Shown here: positions 30,074 through 41,629 of the stretch, piece by piece
Position numbering within the stretch: the stretch's first letter is position 1
How the letters are laid out: every line of letters starts with the position of its first letter
NCBI GenBank assembly: GCA_964034945.1
Contig: OZ035963.1
Span: 44,043,090 to 44,107,089 of the forward strand
DNA from: Chrysopilus asiliformis
Taxonomy: Eukaryota; Arthropoda; Insecta; Diptera; Rhagionidae
Direction of reading: 5' to 3'
DNA length: 64,000 bases
Position numbers and translations under genes: made by a program
Notes under the pieces: generated by a model
The model's input: only the letters and a program-made list of their open reading frames with translations
Databases searched by the model: none
Told to the model about the DNA's origin: nothing

Positions 30074-30461
30074 CAGTATCGGACAAAAGAAATTGAATTT
30101 TTTTGTTTTAAAGCTAACTTTTTAGGGAGGTTATGAATTGACAAACGGTATTCAGAAAAGTTGTTGCACGTGTTGAGGGTTCTCTAAATATATCAAAGTA
30201 CCGTTATAATATCGGGTCTTTAATTGTTTTTTTTTAACAAAAACGAAATTAGGAACGACAACAGTAATTGAATTTGATATATTTATTCGTTTAAAGGTAA
30301 CAAATTATATGTTTATACATTAAATATACTTCTTTTTTCAATATCGTGTAGAAACAACTAAAAAGTGTGCAACAACTTTTCTGAATACCGTTTGTCAATT
30401 CATAACCCCCCTAAAAAGTTAGCCTTAAACCAAAAAATTCAATTTCTTTTGTCCGATACTG
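30074..30461. mobile_element. Tc1-like MITE with ~95-bp inverted ends
   Basis: The ends begin CAGTATCGGACAAAAGAAAT, run as inverted repeats for about 95 bp with few mismatches, and are flanked by TA (30072-30073 and 30462-30463). The middle is AT-rich and non-coding. Confidence 0.85.
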
Positions 30462-30463
30462 TA

Positions 30464-30949
30464 TGTTGACCATCCATAAAATAGTTTCAGAGATAGCTGA
30501 GGAGAAGATTTGCGAAAATTTACCTTGACAAATAACTTATCCAACACTAAAAATCGTATAAAAATCCGTTCTGTAGTTTTGGAGATATAAGGAGAGGGGG
30601 CTCGCACCATGTAGAGCGCAGTAGTTTGAGTGGATGAAAATTTCTTTTATGATTGATCTCCCACTGAAAACCGTATTCAAATCCCTTCAGTGATTCAGAA
30701 GGTAACAGGCAGGGGGTGAAAGGGGAGCCGATACCGCGACCACACCTAACTATAAACCGTGGTCATGATACATAGTCTATGTTGGTGCAGTAGCTCTTGA
30801 GTTTATACGTTATTCCATCTCACAAATCAAAAAAATTTATAACTCTATCTCACAAATAAAAAAAACGCTCTCGCACCCCAATAAGTTTGTTTGTTCCTGG
30901 GACCTCCGCACCATATGAGAATCATATTGAAGTATATTAGATTTAGTTG
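30464..30949. other. Continuation of the dispersed repeat and unassigned sequence
   Basis: The dispersed repeat interrupted at 30073 continues to about 30610. Beyond that, repeated phrases such as ACCGTATTCAAATCCCTTCAG and CTCTATCTCACAAAT suggest old repeat debris. No gene is apparent. Confidence 0.35.
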
Positions 30950-31330
30950 TAACACATCAAACCAATCGCTGGACACAAAAATGAACTACACCTGGGTGTT
31001 TGGGATGACAAAAGATTTTGATTTTGGCATGTCCGACCGTCTGTCTGCCCGTCTGTCTCTCTGTCGTCTGTCTCTCTGTCGTCTGTCCGTCTATATATCC
31101 GTGAATATCATAACTTTCGGCAGGATTGAGCTAGAGATTTGAAATATTTACAGTTGCGTTTCTCGTAAATGGCAATGCTAAGTTCTTGAACTGGCAAAAT
31201 CGGTACATTCCCTTCTCAATATCAATGAAACCTTTTTCGCAATTTTCTCGAAAACGGTGCATCGTATCGAAAAGTTTATAAAGACGAAATGTGTTTAGGA
31301 TATGATTTTATACAATTTATCTACCCAGTT
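30950..31330 (-). repeat. Divergent DINE-1-like unit with (GTCY)n tract
   Basis: It shows the same order as the other units: ACACAAAAATGAACTACACC, then ATGACAAA, a GTCYGTCT tract at 31030-31095, and GATTGAGCTAGAGATTTGAAA. Many substitutions mark it as an old copy or a separate subfamily. Confidence 0.6.
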
Positions 31331-32124
31331 GGACCACTCCTACCTCCCTCTCCCATACAAATATATGTATTTTAAATAAACGAATTGGTCGGTGACAAAA
31401 TACATTATTTAAATTCGTTCTCCACAAAATGAATAATTGATGCAAGTCCAGATTCGATGTGCCGCTAACCTCACACAGGAAATTCAACACCAATTCATTT
31501 TCACTTGGTCACTGAGTAAATACCTTGATTCACTTCGTTGATCACAAAATAAAATACTTTCGACGATTTAAAAGTGGGAAAACAGCAATAATTTGCATAC
31601 TATATCGATAAACAACCGCTTCGCATCGATCATCAATGAGGAGAGAGCGAATATATTTCTCAGCACTCAAACCTGAGTCAATATATTTCTCAGCTCTCAA
31701 ACCTGAGTGGGGGACAAAATTATCCGTTTTTCAGTTCCAAATACAATATTTTCTCCTTCCATACCATAATCCCATACAAAATGCAAATTTCAATTTTTCC
31801 GATAATCCCGCTTTTACCCAAAATTTTTCTCAACTTACCCAACAAAACGAAAATGGAATCGGGATTTTTGATTTGGAATTACTGAAAGTGCAAGCCAGAA
31901 AACCGCTGCCACCAGCAACCCCTGAAAGTATGCAATTTCGGTTTTTCAAGATTTTAGGACTTTTCCGGTGGAAATTTCCAATTTTTAGTGTTACCTGGCT
32001 CACTGTGTTACCGTAGGTTTTTACCTGGTTCAATACGAATCCAACAAAGAAATCCCCATGTAAATCCGATTATATTCAGCCGAGGTTTGGATAGTCTTAC
32101 TGACCACGATTCATTTTTATATAT
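31331..32124. other. Unassigned, with a 31-bp tandem duplication at 31648-31709
   Basis: ATATATTTCTCAGCACTCAA with ACCTGAGTCA is repeated directly once with small changes. The frame across 31636-32016 continues through this duplication, but its product has no family resemblance. The rest is non-coding as far as I can see. Confidence 0.3.
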
Positions 32125-33000
32125 ATAGAACGTGTGACGTCACAACCGCTAAACAGAATCGAAGGTGCCAGTGGTTTCTTATGGGAGATTTATGCGATTA
32201 CTTAGATCTGACCTGTTTATATAGTTTTTTTTTGTTTAGGTGTTTTAATATAACGTACAAATAGATCAAATTAAAGAGTATATACAACATGTATATTAAA
32301 ATAGAGTTAGTTTGAATGGAAAGTATTTTTTATTTGTATTTTTTTAGTACATTATTGATTAAGTTTCCTTAATTTAGATTGACGAAAATCTTCGTCCGCT
32401 CTACGCTTTCTTTTCAGTATTTTCTGTTCCTTGAGTTTTTGATTAAATTGCTTGCATCGAATGTTAACACGAAGTTTAGCAAATCTATTAATCAGGACAA
32501 AATCAAAGAAAAAATGAGAAAAATATATCCATTGAGAACAACAGTTTTGATTGAGTGCACTTATTTCAATAAATAAAATGAAATATACTTACTTCCTCGC
32601 CTTAGAATTTATTTCATTTTTTTTTTGTTCAAAAGCTTCAATTTCAACTAATTTTCAAAAGCACTGCTATCAAAGTGCAGTGAGCATAACGCTAAACGTG
32701 CGTTATCTTTTTTAATTGAAATTGAGTAAAATCGTAACCATTTTTTCCTTAACTCCTTATTTTTAGGAAACTGGTGGAAAGTTTTTTTTGCTGGATATTT
32801 ATTTCCCCTAACGCTTTGACATTTTGGCAAAGCACACTTTCTACCCACCATCGAAATCGTTTGGTGTTTGATACTGCCGAGATAAACTTATATTCATCGG
32901 TGCATTCAGAGCGCGGTTATTACGGCACAGCACACTCACACTGGCGTTTGGTGTGTACGATACAAACGGGAGTACTCCACCTCTCTAGTTGATACACCTT
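32125..33000 (-). mobile_element. THAP-domain element, probably P-superfamily
   Basis: The right end at about 33000 is defined by comparison with the copy at 1-210. Near the left end, GTGTGACGTCACAACCGC (from 32131) is roughly mirrored by GCGGTTATTACGGCACAGCACAC near 32913-32936, giving subterminal inverted repeats. One exon with a THAP domain lies inside. I could not locate a target duplication or transposase core, so this copy is a non-autonomous derivative. Confidence 0.55.
32648..32851 (-). CDS. THAP (C2CH) zinc-finger exon of a transposable element
   Basis: The minus frame starts at ATG 32851-32849 and runs 67 codons. It shows the THAP pattern: C6-x4-C11 (CALPKC), the FHQFPKN and RKKWL (invariant Trp) motifs, and C-x2-H (CSLHF) near residue 57. 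The usual AVPTIF end of the domain is absent: the frame stops after SSAFEN, so an intron or truncation must follow. THAP domains bind specific DNA; in P elements they recognise subterminal sites. The first 21 codons recur at 1-63. Confidence 0.7.
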   Translation of the reverse strand: MVGRKCALPKCQSVRGNKYPAKKTFHQFPKNKELRKKWLRFYSISIKKDNARLALCSLHFDSSAFEN

Positions 33001-33507
33001 GGATCTGATGTGATTCATGTGAGGGAAAAAAGAAATACGCAAAGATTTGCTCGGCAGCCAAATAATATCTCTTTTCCGGTACAAGAACCGCCCTAACCGA
33101 AGATTAAGGGAATGACATTTTAGTAGCTAATATCATCCTGCCGCATTAAAAACTGTAATCTCATTTGTCAAGAAGCTTCAATCGTAATCACGGTTGCGAT
33201 CGTAAGTCTGAATTGGCAGGGACAAACTGTTAAAATTTAAATCTATTGATATTTCTTTTTTTCGAGAAATATTTGATTGAAAATTTGATATTTTCCATAC
33301 AAATAATTTTAGTGTTACACAATATGGTTGATATCTCCCTTATTCCCTCTGACCCGAATATGGTGGTGGTCTCTATAGAAAGTCCTTGAGGTGGACTACA
33401 AACTGTGAAAACTTAAATCTGTTGACATTTCTTGTTTTCGAGAAATATCAATTTGATTTAAAAATACCATATTTTATACCTGAAATAGTTTTTGTTTTTA
33501 CTCGGTC
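33001..33507. repeat. Two diverged ~180-bp direct repeats
   Basis: AATCTATTGATATTTCTTTT with TTCGAGAAATAT near 33240 recurs as AATCTGTTGACATTTCTTG with TTCGAGAAATAT near 33413, with similar surroundings. Coding potential is absent. 33010-33220 shows nothing recognisable. Confidence 0.4.
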
Positions 33508-33585
33508 AGTAGGAAAAAAATATTGACCGAGGGCTTCTTAAAATAATACTATTAAGAAGCCCTCGGTCAATATTTCTTTCCTACT
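33508..33585. repeat. Foldback, ~34-bp arms
   Basis: AATATTGACCGAGGGCTTCT and its inverse flank a 10-bp loop, with AGTAGGAAA at the left tip and TTTCCTACT at the right. It is near perfect. Confidence 0.75.
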
Positions 33586-33810
33586 ATAATAAAAAACAAT
33601 TAATTTAATATTTGTCGATAGGTTGTTGTTGTTGGCCGCTAACTTGTTGCAGTCGTTCACTGGCGGTGAAAACACGATCTTCATGATGGCCGCTAACTTG
33701 GCCGGAAACTTCACATCGATAGAATCAACATACTATTGTAGAGAAAGCATTTAATGAGGATCAGATAAGTAGTTTAGAGGGGAAGGGGTTTGTTAGGTGG
33801 TCTAATGATT
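33586..33810. other. Unassigned stretch with repeated GGCCGCTAACTTG
   Basis: TTGGCCGCTAACTTG occurs at about 33634 and 33690. No frame or end structure is visible. Confidence 0.3.
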
Positions 33811-34131
33811 CTAAAGCTACTATCACACTTAGCAAATATAAGTCTCTTTGCTCTGTTTGTAACAAATATATTTGCTACGTCATCACACTACATTCACAAT
33901 TTGGCGAAAATATTTTCCGTAGTAAATGCGCTACATTCTCTTTGCTGTCACTCGATTGTCATCATAGTTTTGATTTTCGATAGAATCACCCGTGTTTTTG
34001 TGTTTTGGGCTAAAGTTCAGTTGTGTTTTCGGCTAAAGAGACTTTGCTTACTGTTTGCCAAAAACGGTTTTTAGCAAATATTCCTCAGCATCTATATATG
34101 GGCATATTTTCTAAGTGTGATAGTAGCTTTA
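33811..34131. mobile_element. MITE with AAAGCTACTATCACACTTAG ends
   Basis: The 20-bp tip AAAGCTACTATCACACTTAG is repeated in inverse at 34110-34131, and similarity continues weakly inward (GCAAATAT words). The 320-bp interior contains repeated TTTGC and AGCAAATAT. An open frame across it has no family resemblance. The superfamily is unclear. Confidence 0.65.
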
Positions 34132-34293
34132 TTTTTCGTGTATAGTGAGGGGTAGAGAGAAGTATCCCCTATCCAAAACGGGTATTTTTAGCAGTCGCTC
34201 GCCCCTCTTGCCCTCTCCAGAGGTCACCAAACTTTGTATGAAACTTTCATAACGGTGTGTGTGGTACCTCAAATGAAAGTTATTGATTTATAC

Positions 34294-34405
34294 CACAATG
34301 AAAAAAGTGGAATTCATGAAATGAGGGGAAAGGCGGATTTTTTTACGATCCGTCTTTCCTCTCATTTCATGAATTCCACTCACTTTTTTCATTGGGGATT
34401 TTTTT
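34294..34405. repeat. Foldback, ~45-bp arms
   Basis: GTGGAATTCATGAAATGAGG with GGAAAGGCGGAT is mirrored by ATCCGTCTTTCCTCTCATTT with CATGAATTCCAC. The outer tips AATGAAAAAAG/CTTTTTTCATT extend the pairing. One or two mismatches. Confidence 0.7.
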
Positions 34406-35152
34406 TTTACGAAGCGATGCTAATTTTTGAACTTTTCTGTCATCAATTCCTTAATTTTAGAGCTCTATAATTTGAAAAATAATAGAGCCCCAGCGATTAA
34501 GGCCCCAATAGCTAGATAATAACGCGCGCCTCTTGCGTCTAGGCGGAAATCGGAAGTTGAATATTTCTTAGAGATTATAGTTTATCAAGAAATTTTATCA
34601 TAAATTACGATTAATTTATTTTGGAAGGAAGCCAAACTTGAAAAAATGTTGATCATTCTACAAAATTTTGTAATTATGATTGATATAATAATCTTTAAAT
34701 TGACTGAAAATTAATGAACTTTTTTAACCAAGAAAGTCGTACACGAATTAATCAATAAAAAACTAAACATGTTAAGGAATGATGTAACTGGTTTTTTGAT
34801 TTTTATGATAAGTTTTTTAATCAAAAAGTTATCGATTCGTTCTATTTTTTTTAACCAAAGGAGTTTATAGCGATCAAGGCGAAAGTAAGTTTTGATATTT
34901 CGATGCTTTAAAAGTAAAACCTGTGGTTTACTGTGGGATGATTTATAATGAAAAATTGTGAGGCAAATTAAGCATTTAAGAAAGCATTAATTAGAAAAAA
35001 AATAATGAAGATTTATGCAATCTCACACTTTTTTCATTGAAAGTCTTAGTTTAGATCATAAGATCTTGGTGGCCAATTTACAGGTCCGAATATAATTCGA
35101 TGGTATTAATCGCAGCATGACACGTAGCTCCATCCTGCTGTAACCACACATC
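34406..35152. other. AT-rich stretch, nothing recognised
   Basis: No frames, inverted repeats or homology to other parts of the window stand out in this 750-bp region. Confidence 0.5.
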
Positions 35153-35336
35153 GTCTACATCAGTGGTTCCCAAAGTGGTCCCTACGGACCCCCAGGGGTC
35201 CCCGGGATCATTCAGGGGGTCCGTGGAAAATTAAAATTGATTTGGGGGTCCCTGAAGAACGTCAGGGGGTCCGCGCAAGGTTTCAAATAAAATAAAAAAA
35301 TTGTGACACATTTTTATTAATATGGAAGTTAAAATA

Positions 35337-36301
35337 TTGGGACCTTGAATAAGTTCTCGCTGTTTGAGAACAGATGGCGTTTCCGGTCCTATCTGCGTAC
35401 AGTTTCTGGGGGTGACACATCCGTTTAGAAGTGCGATGAGCTAGTGAGGAATTCCGAGCATTTCGTCTCGCTGGCGCATAAACAATTTGTTGTGCAATCG
35501 AGTTAACCATGGAGAGTTTTGTTCCGAAAAAAGAGTTTTTGCGGGGAGTCATGCTGCATTATTTTTTTCTAAAGAAATCTACAGCAGAGGCTCACAGGAT
35601 TTTGAAGGAGACATACGGAAAACATGCCTTATCGGAAATAACATGCAGAGATTGGTATCGACGCTTCAAAAACGGTGATTTTGACCTGGAGGATAAAGAA
35701 CGCACTGGGGCGCCAAAAAAAATCGAAGACGAGGAGCTGGAGGCGTTACTCTTTGAGGACTCGTGCCAGACTTTAGCTGAACTGGGAGAGTCTTTAGGAG
35801 TTGACGACACACTGTCTCAAAACGGTTAAAGTCAATAGGAATGATCCAGAAAGAGGGTTATTGGGTCCCCTATCAGCTGAAGCCTCGCGACATTGAAAGG
35901 CGTCTGCTCACGTGCGAACAGTTGCTGCAGCGGCAAAAGCGGAAAAGTTTCCTCCATCGCATAGTGACAGGGGATGAAAAATGGATTCGATACGATAATC
36001 CAAAGAGGAGGAAGTCGTGAAGTATGCCTGGACATGCGTCAGCGTCCACGGCCAAGCCGAACATCCATGGCTCTAAGCTCCTTCTCTGCATATGGTGGGA
36101 CCAGCTGGGTGTGGTCTATTATGAGCTGCTAAGACCAAATAACACCATCACAGGAGACCTTTATCGGCTTCAATTAGAGCGTCTGAGCGAGGCCTTAAGG
36201 GAAAACGGCCGCTATATGCAAAAAGGCACGATAAGGCCATCCTGCAGCACGATAATGCACGGCCTCACGTTTCAAGGCAGGTTAAGGCATACCTTGAAAG
36301 C

Positions 36302-36333
<32 letters not shown>

Positions 36334-36621
36334 CTCTCCAGACATCGCCCCTTCGGATTACTACCTGTTCCGGTCGATGAGCAATAGCCTGACGGACCAG
36401 CACTTCCGTTGGTATGAGAACGCGAAAAACTGGGTCGATTCCTGGATTGCCTCAAAAGACGCTTCGTTTTTCGGGAGGGGAATCCAAATGCTGCTAGAGA
36501 GATGGGAAAAAGTAGTGGCCAGTGATGGCCAATACTTCCAATAACAGGTATTTCCCTAAAAGTTTCTATTAAGCTTTAATTTTGATAAAAAAAAACAGCG
36601 AGAACTTATTCAAGGTCCCAA
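35337..36621 (+). mobile_element. Mariner (DD34D, Mos1-like group), nested in the hAT
   Basis: Inverted ends TTGGGACCTTGAATAAGTTC are flanked by TA (35335-35336 and 36622-36623). The length of 1285 bp is complete. A related but truncated mariner with ends TTGGGAGCGCAACTAAGT lies at 50973. Confidence 0.9.
35509..36544 (+). pseudogene. Mariner transposase (DD34D) with several frameshifts
   Basis: ATG at 35509 opens MESFVPKKEFLRGVMLHYFF, close to the Mos1 N-terminus in pattern. The helix-turn-helix region (KSTAEAHRILKETYG, ITCRDWYRRFKNGDFDLEDKERTG) is intact. Near 35810 the frame shifts by one base; the next part contains YWVPYQL and the first catalytic Asp in IVTGDEKW. A stop at 36018-36020 and another shift near 36240 follow. 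The second Asp is in LQHDNARPH (36251-36253) and the third in IAPSDYYLF (36356-36358), 34 residues apart. The end is YFQ and TAA at 36542-36544. All catalytic residues persist but at least three breaks prevent a product. Confidence 0.85.
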
Positions 36622-36639
36622 TAAATAACAGAAGCTGTT

Positions 36640-36745
36640 GATTGCTTTTCCGTCTTCCTATTTGGTAGAACGTAGATTCAGTGCCGCTATGAGCCTCATC
36701 ACAAAAAAAAAAGAAACCGACTAGAAATTAGTATCTACTTGTGGG
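36640..36745 (+). pseudogene. hAT transposase C-terminal dimerisation remnant
   Basis: One frame reads FPSSYLVERRFSAAMSLITK, then a frame change gives NRLEIS. SSYLVERxFSA...KKRNRLEI is the conserved end of hAT transposases of the Buster/ZBED type. It belongs to the outer element, and the nested mariner lies just upstream. Confidence 0.65.
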
Positions 36746-36989
36746 GAAGTTATAATTTCAATAAATACTTCTTCAAAAAAATGTTTTATAAATATTTTAT
36801 TTTTACGTCACCATTTACCATTCAAGACATCAAAGTTAAATTTGTAATGTTTCTATTATGCATTTATGTAATGGTTTTTCACCCAGGGTCCGTGGGCAAG
36901 ATTTGGCTATGAAAAGGGGTCCGTGGGGAAGTTTTGACTATGAAAGGGGTCCGTGGGCCAAAAAAGTTTGGGAACCACTGGTCTACATC

Positions 36990-38460
36990 AATGTCAAGTA
37001 AATTTGGAAACAAATCTTCGTTGATCAACTTTCTATATCGGATTGTAACGCGAGCTTCTGGGGTAGATAGTGATGATTAGGGCTGCCAAAAATATGCACT
37101 AAAAAAGGCGTTTCATGCACATAAAATATGCAATAAAAATTGCAAAATATGCACCTAAATATGCACTTTAAAAACATTCAAAAACCGAAATATATTTCAC
37201 CCAAAATAGTGAACGGAACTTGTTAAAATGTGGTTAATTCGACTTTTGTGGAAAATAAAAAAAAATACCATTGAATATTAAAAAACTTGAAAAAATAATA
37301 GTTTGTAAAAAAGATAGACATTTTGACTGACAAAAAAAAAATTGTCAGGAAAACTTGTGTCTAAATTGCAACTGTTAAATTTTAAGATATTTCGAAAATA
37401 TGTTCAATACTTCATATTGTCTATGGTATAACAGGGGTTACAACTTGTAGAAAAATTTCAGTTGTGGCCAACACAAAACTTCCTTCCACAAAATCTACGA
37501 CCCTGCGCAATTTACGCTATAGCCCTATCATTTTGTCAACCAAAGACGACCTCAAAACGTACAAAATTTGAGATAACTGTAGAACGGTAAAATATATCGA
37601 TTTACGGTAAAAGGTAAAATGTGGGAAATTGTATTTTTTCGAAAAATTTAGTTTGCAAGTAATTCGCAAAATATATTTTTTACATTTTAATAAAAATATC
37701 TCAATAACGGTAAGAGATCATGGATAACGGTAAAAGACAAAATTGTGCAGAATGCCATTCTCAGTAATTCATCTCACATATAGAGTCAGCAAAAAACAAT
37801 TTTTTTCGAGATAACGGTAAAAAACTATTTTTTTTGAAATAAGTGTGTATCTCGATAACAGTTTGAGATATCGAGTTCTAGCAAAAACAAAAGTCTAGGA
37901 ATTTTTTTTTCTCCAAGTTTTGTCATACTTAACATTACTAAAAAATGCGTAGTTTCGGAGTAAATTGAGAAAAACCAATTCCCGATTTTTAAAAAACCGC
38001 CATTTTGGTTACTTCCGGTTAACGGATTTCCACCAAAAGTTGATAGGATCGTCCTAATCCAGGACCAAATATGCCTATAAAATTTCATGGCACTAGCTCT
38101 ATTAGTTTTTGAGAAATCTTGTACACAGAAATCTTGTACTGACAGACAGAAAGACATTTTTGTAATATGACTCCAATCGACTAAGGAGTGATCGGGAAAT
38201 GTTTTTTAGGCAAAATTAAGAGGTTGAAATTTTTCATGAATACAATACCTACTTTTTTTTATATACTTCGTAGAAAGTAAAAACACACATTTATTTATTT
38301 TTAATATTTACTTTAGCTGAAACAGTCGAATTATAATTTGAATTGTACAAAAAAAAATTTGGTTTTCATGAAAGTTGTAAAATATGCAACTAAATATGCA
38401 TTTATATGCAAATATGCACTAACGTGTCAAATATGCGAAATATGCAACAACAAGTGACCT
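36990..38460. repeat. AAATATGCA-rich repeat, possible hAT, with inserted GACAGACAG-tailed repeat
   Basis: TAGGGCTGCCAAAAATATGC at 37079 has the same tip as the hAT MITE at 56694. ATATGCA words cluster at 37095-37170 and again at 38380-38450, so both sides of one element are probably present, but the right tip is not clear. Between them, 37430-38160 is a different repeat that ends with TGACAGACAGAAAGACA and contains repeated AACGGTAAAA words. No frame is convincing. Confidence 0.4.
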
Positions 38461-38631
38461 TCATTCGCTTCTAAACTTATTGATTCGGATGAATAAAAAA
38501 CTCCCGGAGCCGAAATCATAACGAGAAGAAATATGTAAATCACAGTAACAATCGTTAGTCTGAATTAGGCTTAAAACTGAGCAAAAAATTTAACAAAATT
38601 GTAGCAAATTATCTAACAATTATTCGTCTTA

Positions 38632-39266
38632 CCCTACGCACGACTAGAAATCGCATGCCATTATCCCTCCTATACTACGTTTTTCAATTTGGCAGGTATT
38701 GCGATTTGCTATGCTGTCTTGTGAAATTGCATGTGACTTCAGTTGAAAAATGTCAAACGTAAGAAAGCAGAGAAAGTTTGTTTGCCTATGAAACTCATTT
38801 CTGAATACCAAAACAATGAAGCCTCATAAATATCTTCTGTCGATGCTACAAACTTCCGACTCGCATCGATTTTCTTTTTTTATTGAACATACGTCGTTCG
38901 TAAATTTCTCAACTTTTTCTTCACTTTCTCGCTTGTGAGTTTCAGTTCCGCGCTGATTTGTTCATACGCCTCGTTTTCTACGATACAATTTAGAGGCAGT
39001 CTTCCAGAGATACTCTCTTTCCCGGTACAAATTTATTAATTTCAAAATTTCACATCTGCTCAACTTATTTTCTGCCATTGTGAAATCAGACATAACCTTA
39101 AATGTCAAATGGTTTGCAGTTCCAGTCGTAGCTGAGATTGTATGAGGTTTTCACATACGACTTGAGTTGAGATTTTCCCCGCTTGCATGCAAGTGGCGTT
39201 TACACAAGCGATTTCCGTGAGATGAGATACGGCATGGGATCTCTAGTCATGCGTGTAACCGTAGGG
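38632..39266 (-). mobile_element. PIF/Harbinger-like non-autonomous element with MADF remnant
   Basis: Imperfect inverted ends of about 35 bp (CCCTACGCACGACTAGAAAT and, inverted, CCCTACGGTTACACGCATGA) are flanked by the 3-bp TTA (38629-38631 and 39267-39269). Three-base TWA duplications are typical of PIF/Harbinger. A decayed MADF-domain frame lies on the minus strand; MADF/Myb-like proteins are the second gene of these transposons. Confidence 0.65.
38885..39093 (-). pseudogene. MADF-domain protein remnant
   Basis: ATG at 39093 (another in frame at 39078) leads into NKLSRCEILKLINLYREREY and LWKTASKLYRRK, the start of a MADF DNA-binding domain. A frameshift near 38965 moves the rest to another frame: NEAYEQISAELKLTSEKVKK and KLRNLRTTY, the MADF C-terminal helices. 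The domain is about 75 residues, close to normal. It is broken by the shift and by stops. Confidence 0.6.
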
Positions 39267-39269
39267 TTA

Positions 39270-40259
39270 CTTTTTTCTGTTTTGTTACGCAATTTTTACC
39301 GTAAATGAGGAAAAAAAACTTATGAAGACTTCTCGTCAGCGTAGATAAAAGAATTATAGTACAAAAATTAAAGCTAAATTGAGCAAAAAGAAAAAGTGGG
39401 CGAAAAATCAGGATTTTTGTTGATTTTTCGCCGATTTTTCGCTTATTTCAAGTTCAATCAGTTGCCGGTATAAAAAATCGAAATTTTTTAAAATAAACTA
39501 TGATACATGGCAAAAACAAATTGATTTTAATAAATTTAAGTGCGCTTCCTAGCAATAATTTTTGGAACGTCAAAAAAGCGTATATTTGTTTCATTTTAAG
39601 GATTTAACTTCAATCTTTACTTTAAATCGCTTACTTAATCCTGACGAAATAGCAAGTGGATTATCAGCTTAAATAAACGTAACGCCGCGCCGTATTAGAA
39701 TCTAGAACTTATTATGAAATGGTTTTTGAGTAAAAAAATTGCTATTTATTTTAGATGTCATAAAATAAATTGATTTAAATATAAAATAAGTTATATTTTG
39801 ATTTAATAAAATAAACACAAGCATAATAATGAAATTAGTAAAACAGCAATCAGTGCATATAAAAATAAATATGAATTTAAAATTTCGCGCCATTTGACTG
39901 CGTTTATACAAAAGGAGTTGTATGGCAATGTCGTCAATTCTCGTTTGTTAATGAAAGCCATTCTCGTATATTATTGAAATCCATTCTCGTATATTATTGA
40001 AAGTCATTTTAATATAAAACACGGGAAATATAAGTTTTGCCATGTCCGCAGATAAACTGTAGACTATCTGCACGTTTAAAGAACTTCAGAAAACCACATA
40101 AAAACATTCAAAACACCTTTGTAAATTCTCAACGTTTAGTTTAGAACATAGTTATCCACCTCTCATTTCCTGCATTTTTAGTAAATATTGTGATGTTTCT
40201 TATTTGGTCAATGTGCCAAACAGAGCGCGTATATAAAACTGGAAGGGATTAGCGCTTAT
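39270..40259. other. AT-rich stretch; right end belongs to a dispersed repeat
   Basis: No gene is seen to 40160. From about 40170 to 40267, and continuing at 41482-41600, the sequence resembles 56330-56610 (ACTTGTATTCA, TCTATTTTGCTCTAGTTTTC, ATCATGGTAATGGAGATCC type phrases). CATTCTCGTATATTATTGAAA is repeated at 39960-40000. Confidence 0.4.
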
Positions 40260-40267
40260 ACTTGTAT

Positions 40268-41481
40268 CAGTGATGCTATATCGAGGGGAATTCCCCTTTT
40301 TGCGGGGAATTTGACTATAAAAATTGTTAATAGGGGCAAAGGGGAAAACGCTTCAAAACGAGGGGAAAATCTTCGCCTTTCAACTAAATCCGAAATACTT
40401 TTAAAAAATTACGGAAAAGTAAAAAAACAAATAAATAAAAACAATTACAATCCAATTCCAAGCTTAGGCAAAGGTAAAGAATGAAGGAAATGCCCTTATT
40501 TATGCATTTGCCACTTTATAATGATCTTATGCAATTGTAAAGTACACACCAATCTTTTAAACGAAAGCACTTTAAAAGGGCTTTGGAATGTACGTTTAAC
40601 CGATTTTTCAGTGTACTTTTTAACCGCTTTGAAAAAAGCACACTAAAAAGTACAATTTTTCATCTTATTCAAAGTAATTACTTTAAACTACTTTAAAAGA
40701 CTTTGATGGAAAGTAGTTTCCATGAAAGTTCATTGACACATATTTTTTGTTCGTTTTTCGAATTTCCTAAATATATTTTCAATAGAAATATTTTCAATTG
40801 CAACTCAGCAGAAGTGCTTTGTTATGTAAAAATTAATTAAATCGGTAATTTCTTGGTCATCTTTAAAATTTGGCTTAATGTTCTAATTTCGACCAATATT
40901 CACCAGAAGAATGCATGGACCAGTGGCAAAGTGCCCAGAATACAAAAATCGAGTTCCAGTCGCGACTTGATTTCGTTTTTTTCCATTTTTTGATATTCAA
41001 AATATTTTTTGATATTTTTTGATATTCATAATTCAAAATATGGAAATAATTATGGAAATAATTTTTACCGAATTTAAGGAGGACAGGGTCATTTTAAGCT
41101 CGAAAGCAAAGGAACTACCTTGATTTAAAAATTTGTGACTTGCTTTGCTTATTATCTAATTGTGAATCCCGGCTTCTTTTCATATCTTATTTGACGTTTG
41201 GTTGGAGACCCGTGACGTTGTTATCGGGAATACAATTAACGAGTATTTTGTTCAAGCTTTCCAAAATATAAAATTATTTCCTAATTTGTGCTTTTTTCTC
41301 TTAAAAGACTTTAACATGAGTCCCGATGACAATAATTTTGGTTTTAATAAATGAATTCTTTATTTAAAATTCGTTGTTTTTATAGGGGAAAAACGAGGGG
41401 AATTTCGTCATTGAAAAAGGGGAAAAGGGGGATTTCGTCATTTGGAAAGGGGAATTTCACTAAAGGTACATAGCATCACTG
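40268..41481. mobile_element. Non-autonomous hAT element with 8-bp target duplication
   Basis: Tips CAGTGATGCTAT...ATAGCATCACTG are flanked by ACTTGTAT (40260-40267 and 41482-41489). GAGGGGAATTCCCC and AAAAGGGGAAA words mark both subterminal regions. The 1.2-kb interior holds no transposase frame. Confidence 0.8.
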
Positions 41482-41629
41482 ACTTGTATTCACTAATCTG
41501 CAAAAGTCTATTTTGCTCTAGTTTTCGGACATTTACAGAAGTCATGGCAATGGAGATCCTCCTTTATTCAGTCAAGAGTTTCAAGTCTGAAGCAGATCAA
41601 TTTTCGATGTATATCGTTATATATTTTTA

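Larger units (their letters stand above)
35161..36981 (+). mobile_element. hAT element with 8-bp target duplication, mariner nested inside
   Basis: Ends CAGTGGTTCCCAAAGTGG and CCAAAAAAGTTTGGGAACCACTG (right side) are flanked by GTCTACAT (35153-35160 and 36982-36989). CAGTGGTTCCCAAA tips are typical of Buster-type hATs. GGGGGTCCGTGG-like motifs repeat near both ends. Only the C-terminal dimerisation end of the transposase survives (36640-36745). A 1.29-kb mariner interrupts the element. Confidence 0.85.

Noticed and set aside
31636..32016. 126-codon frame
   Set aside because: It runs through a 31-bp direct duplication and shows no domain; probably chance.
34234..34470. 78-codon frame overlapping a foldback
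   Set aside because: The frame crosses inverted arms and has no family resemblance.
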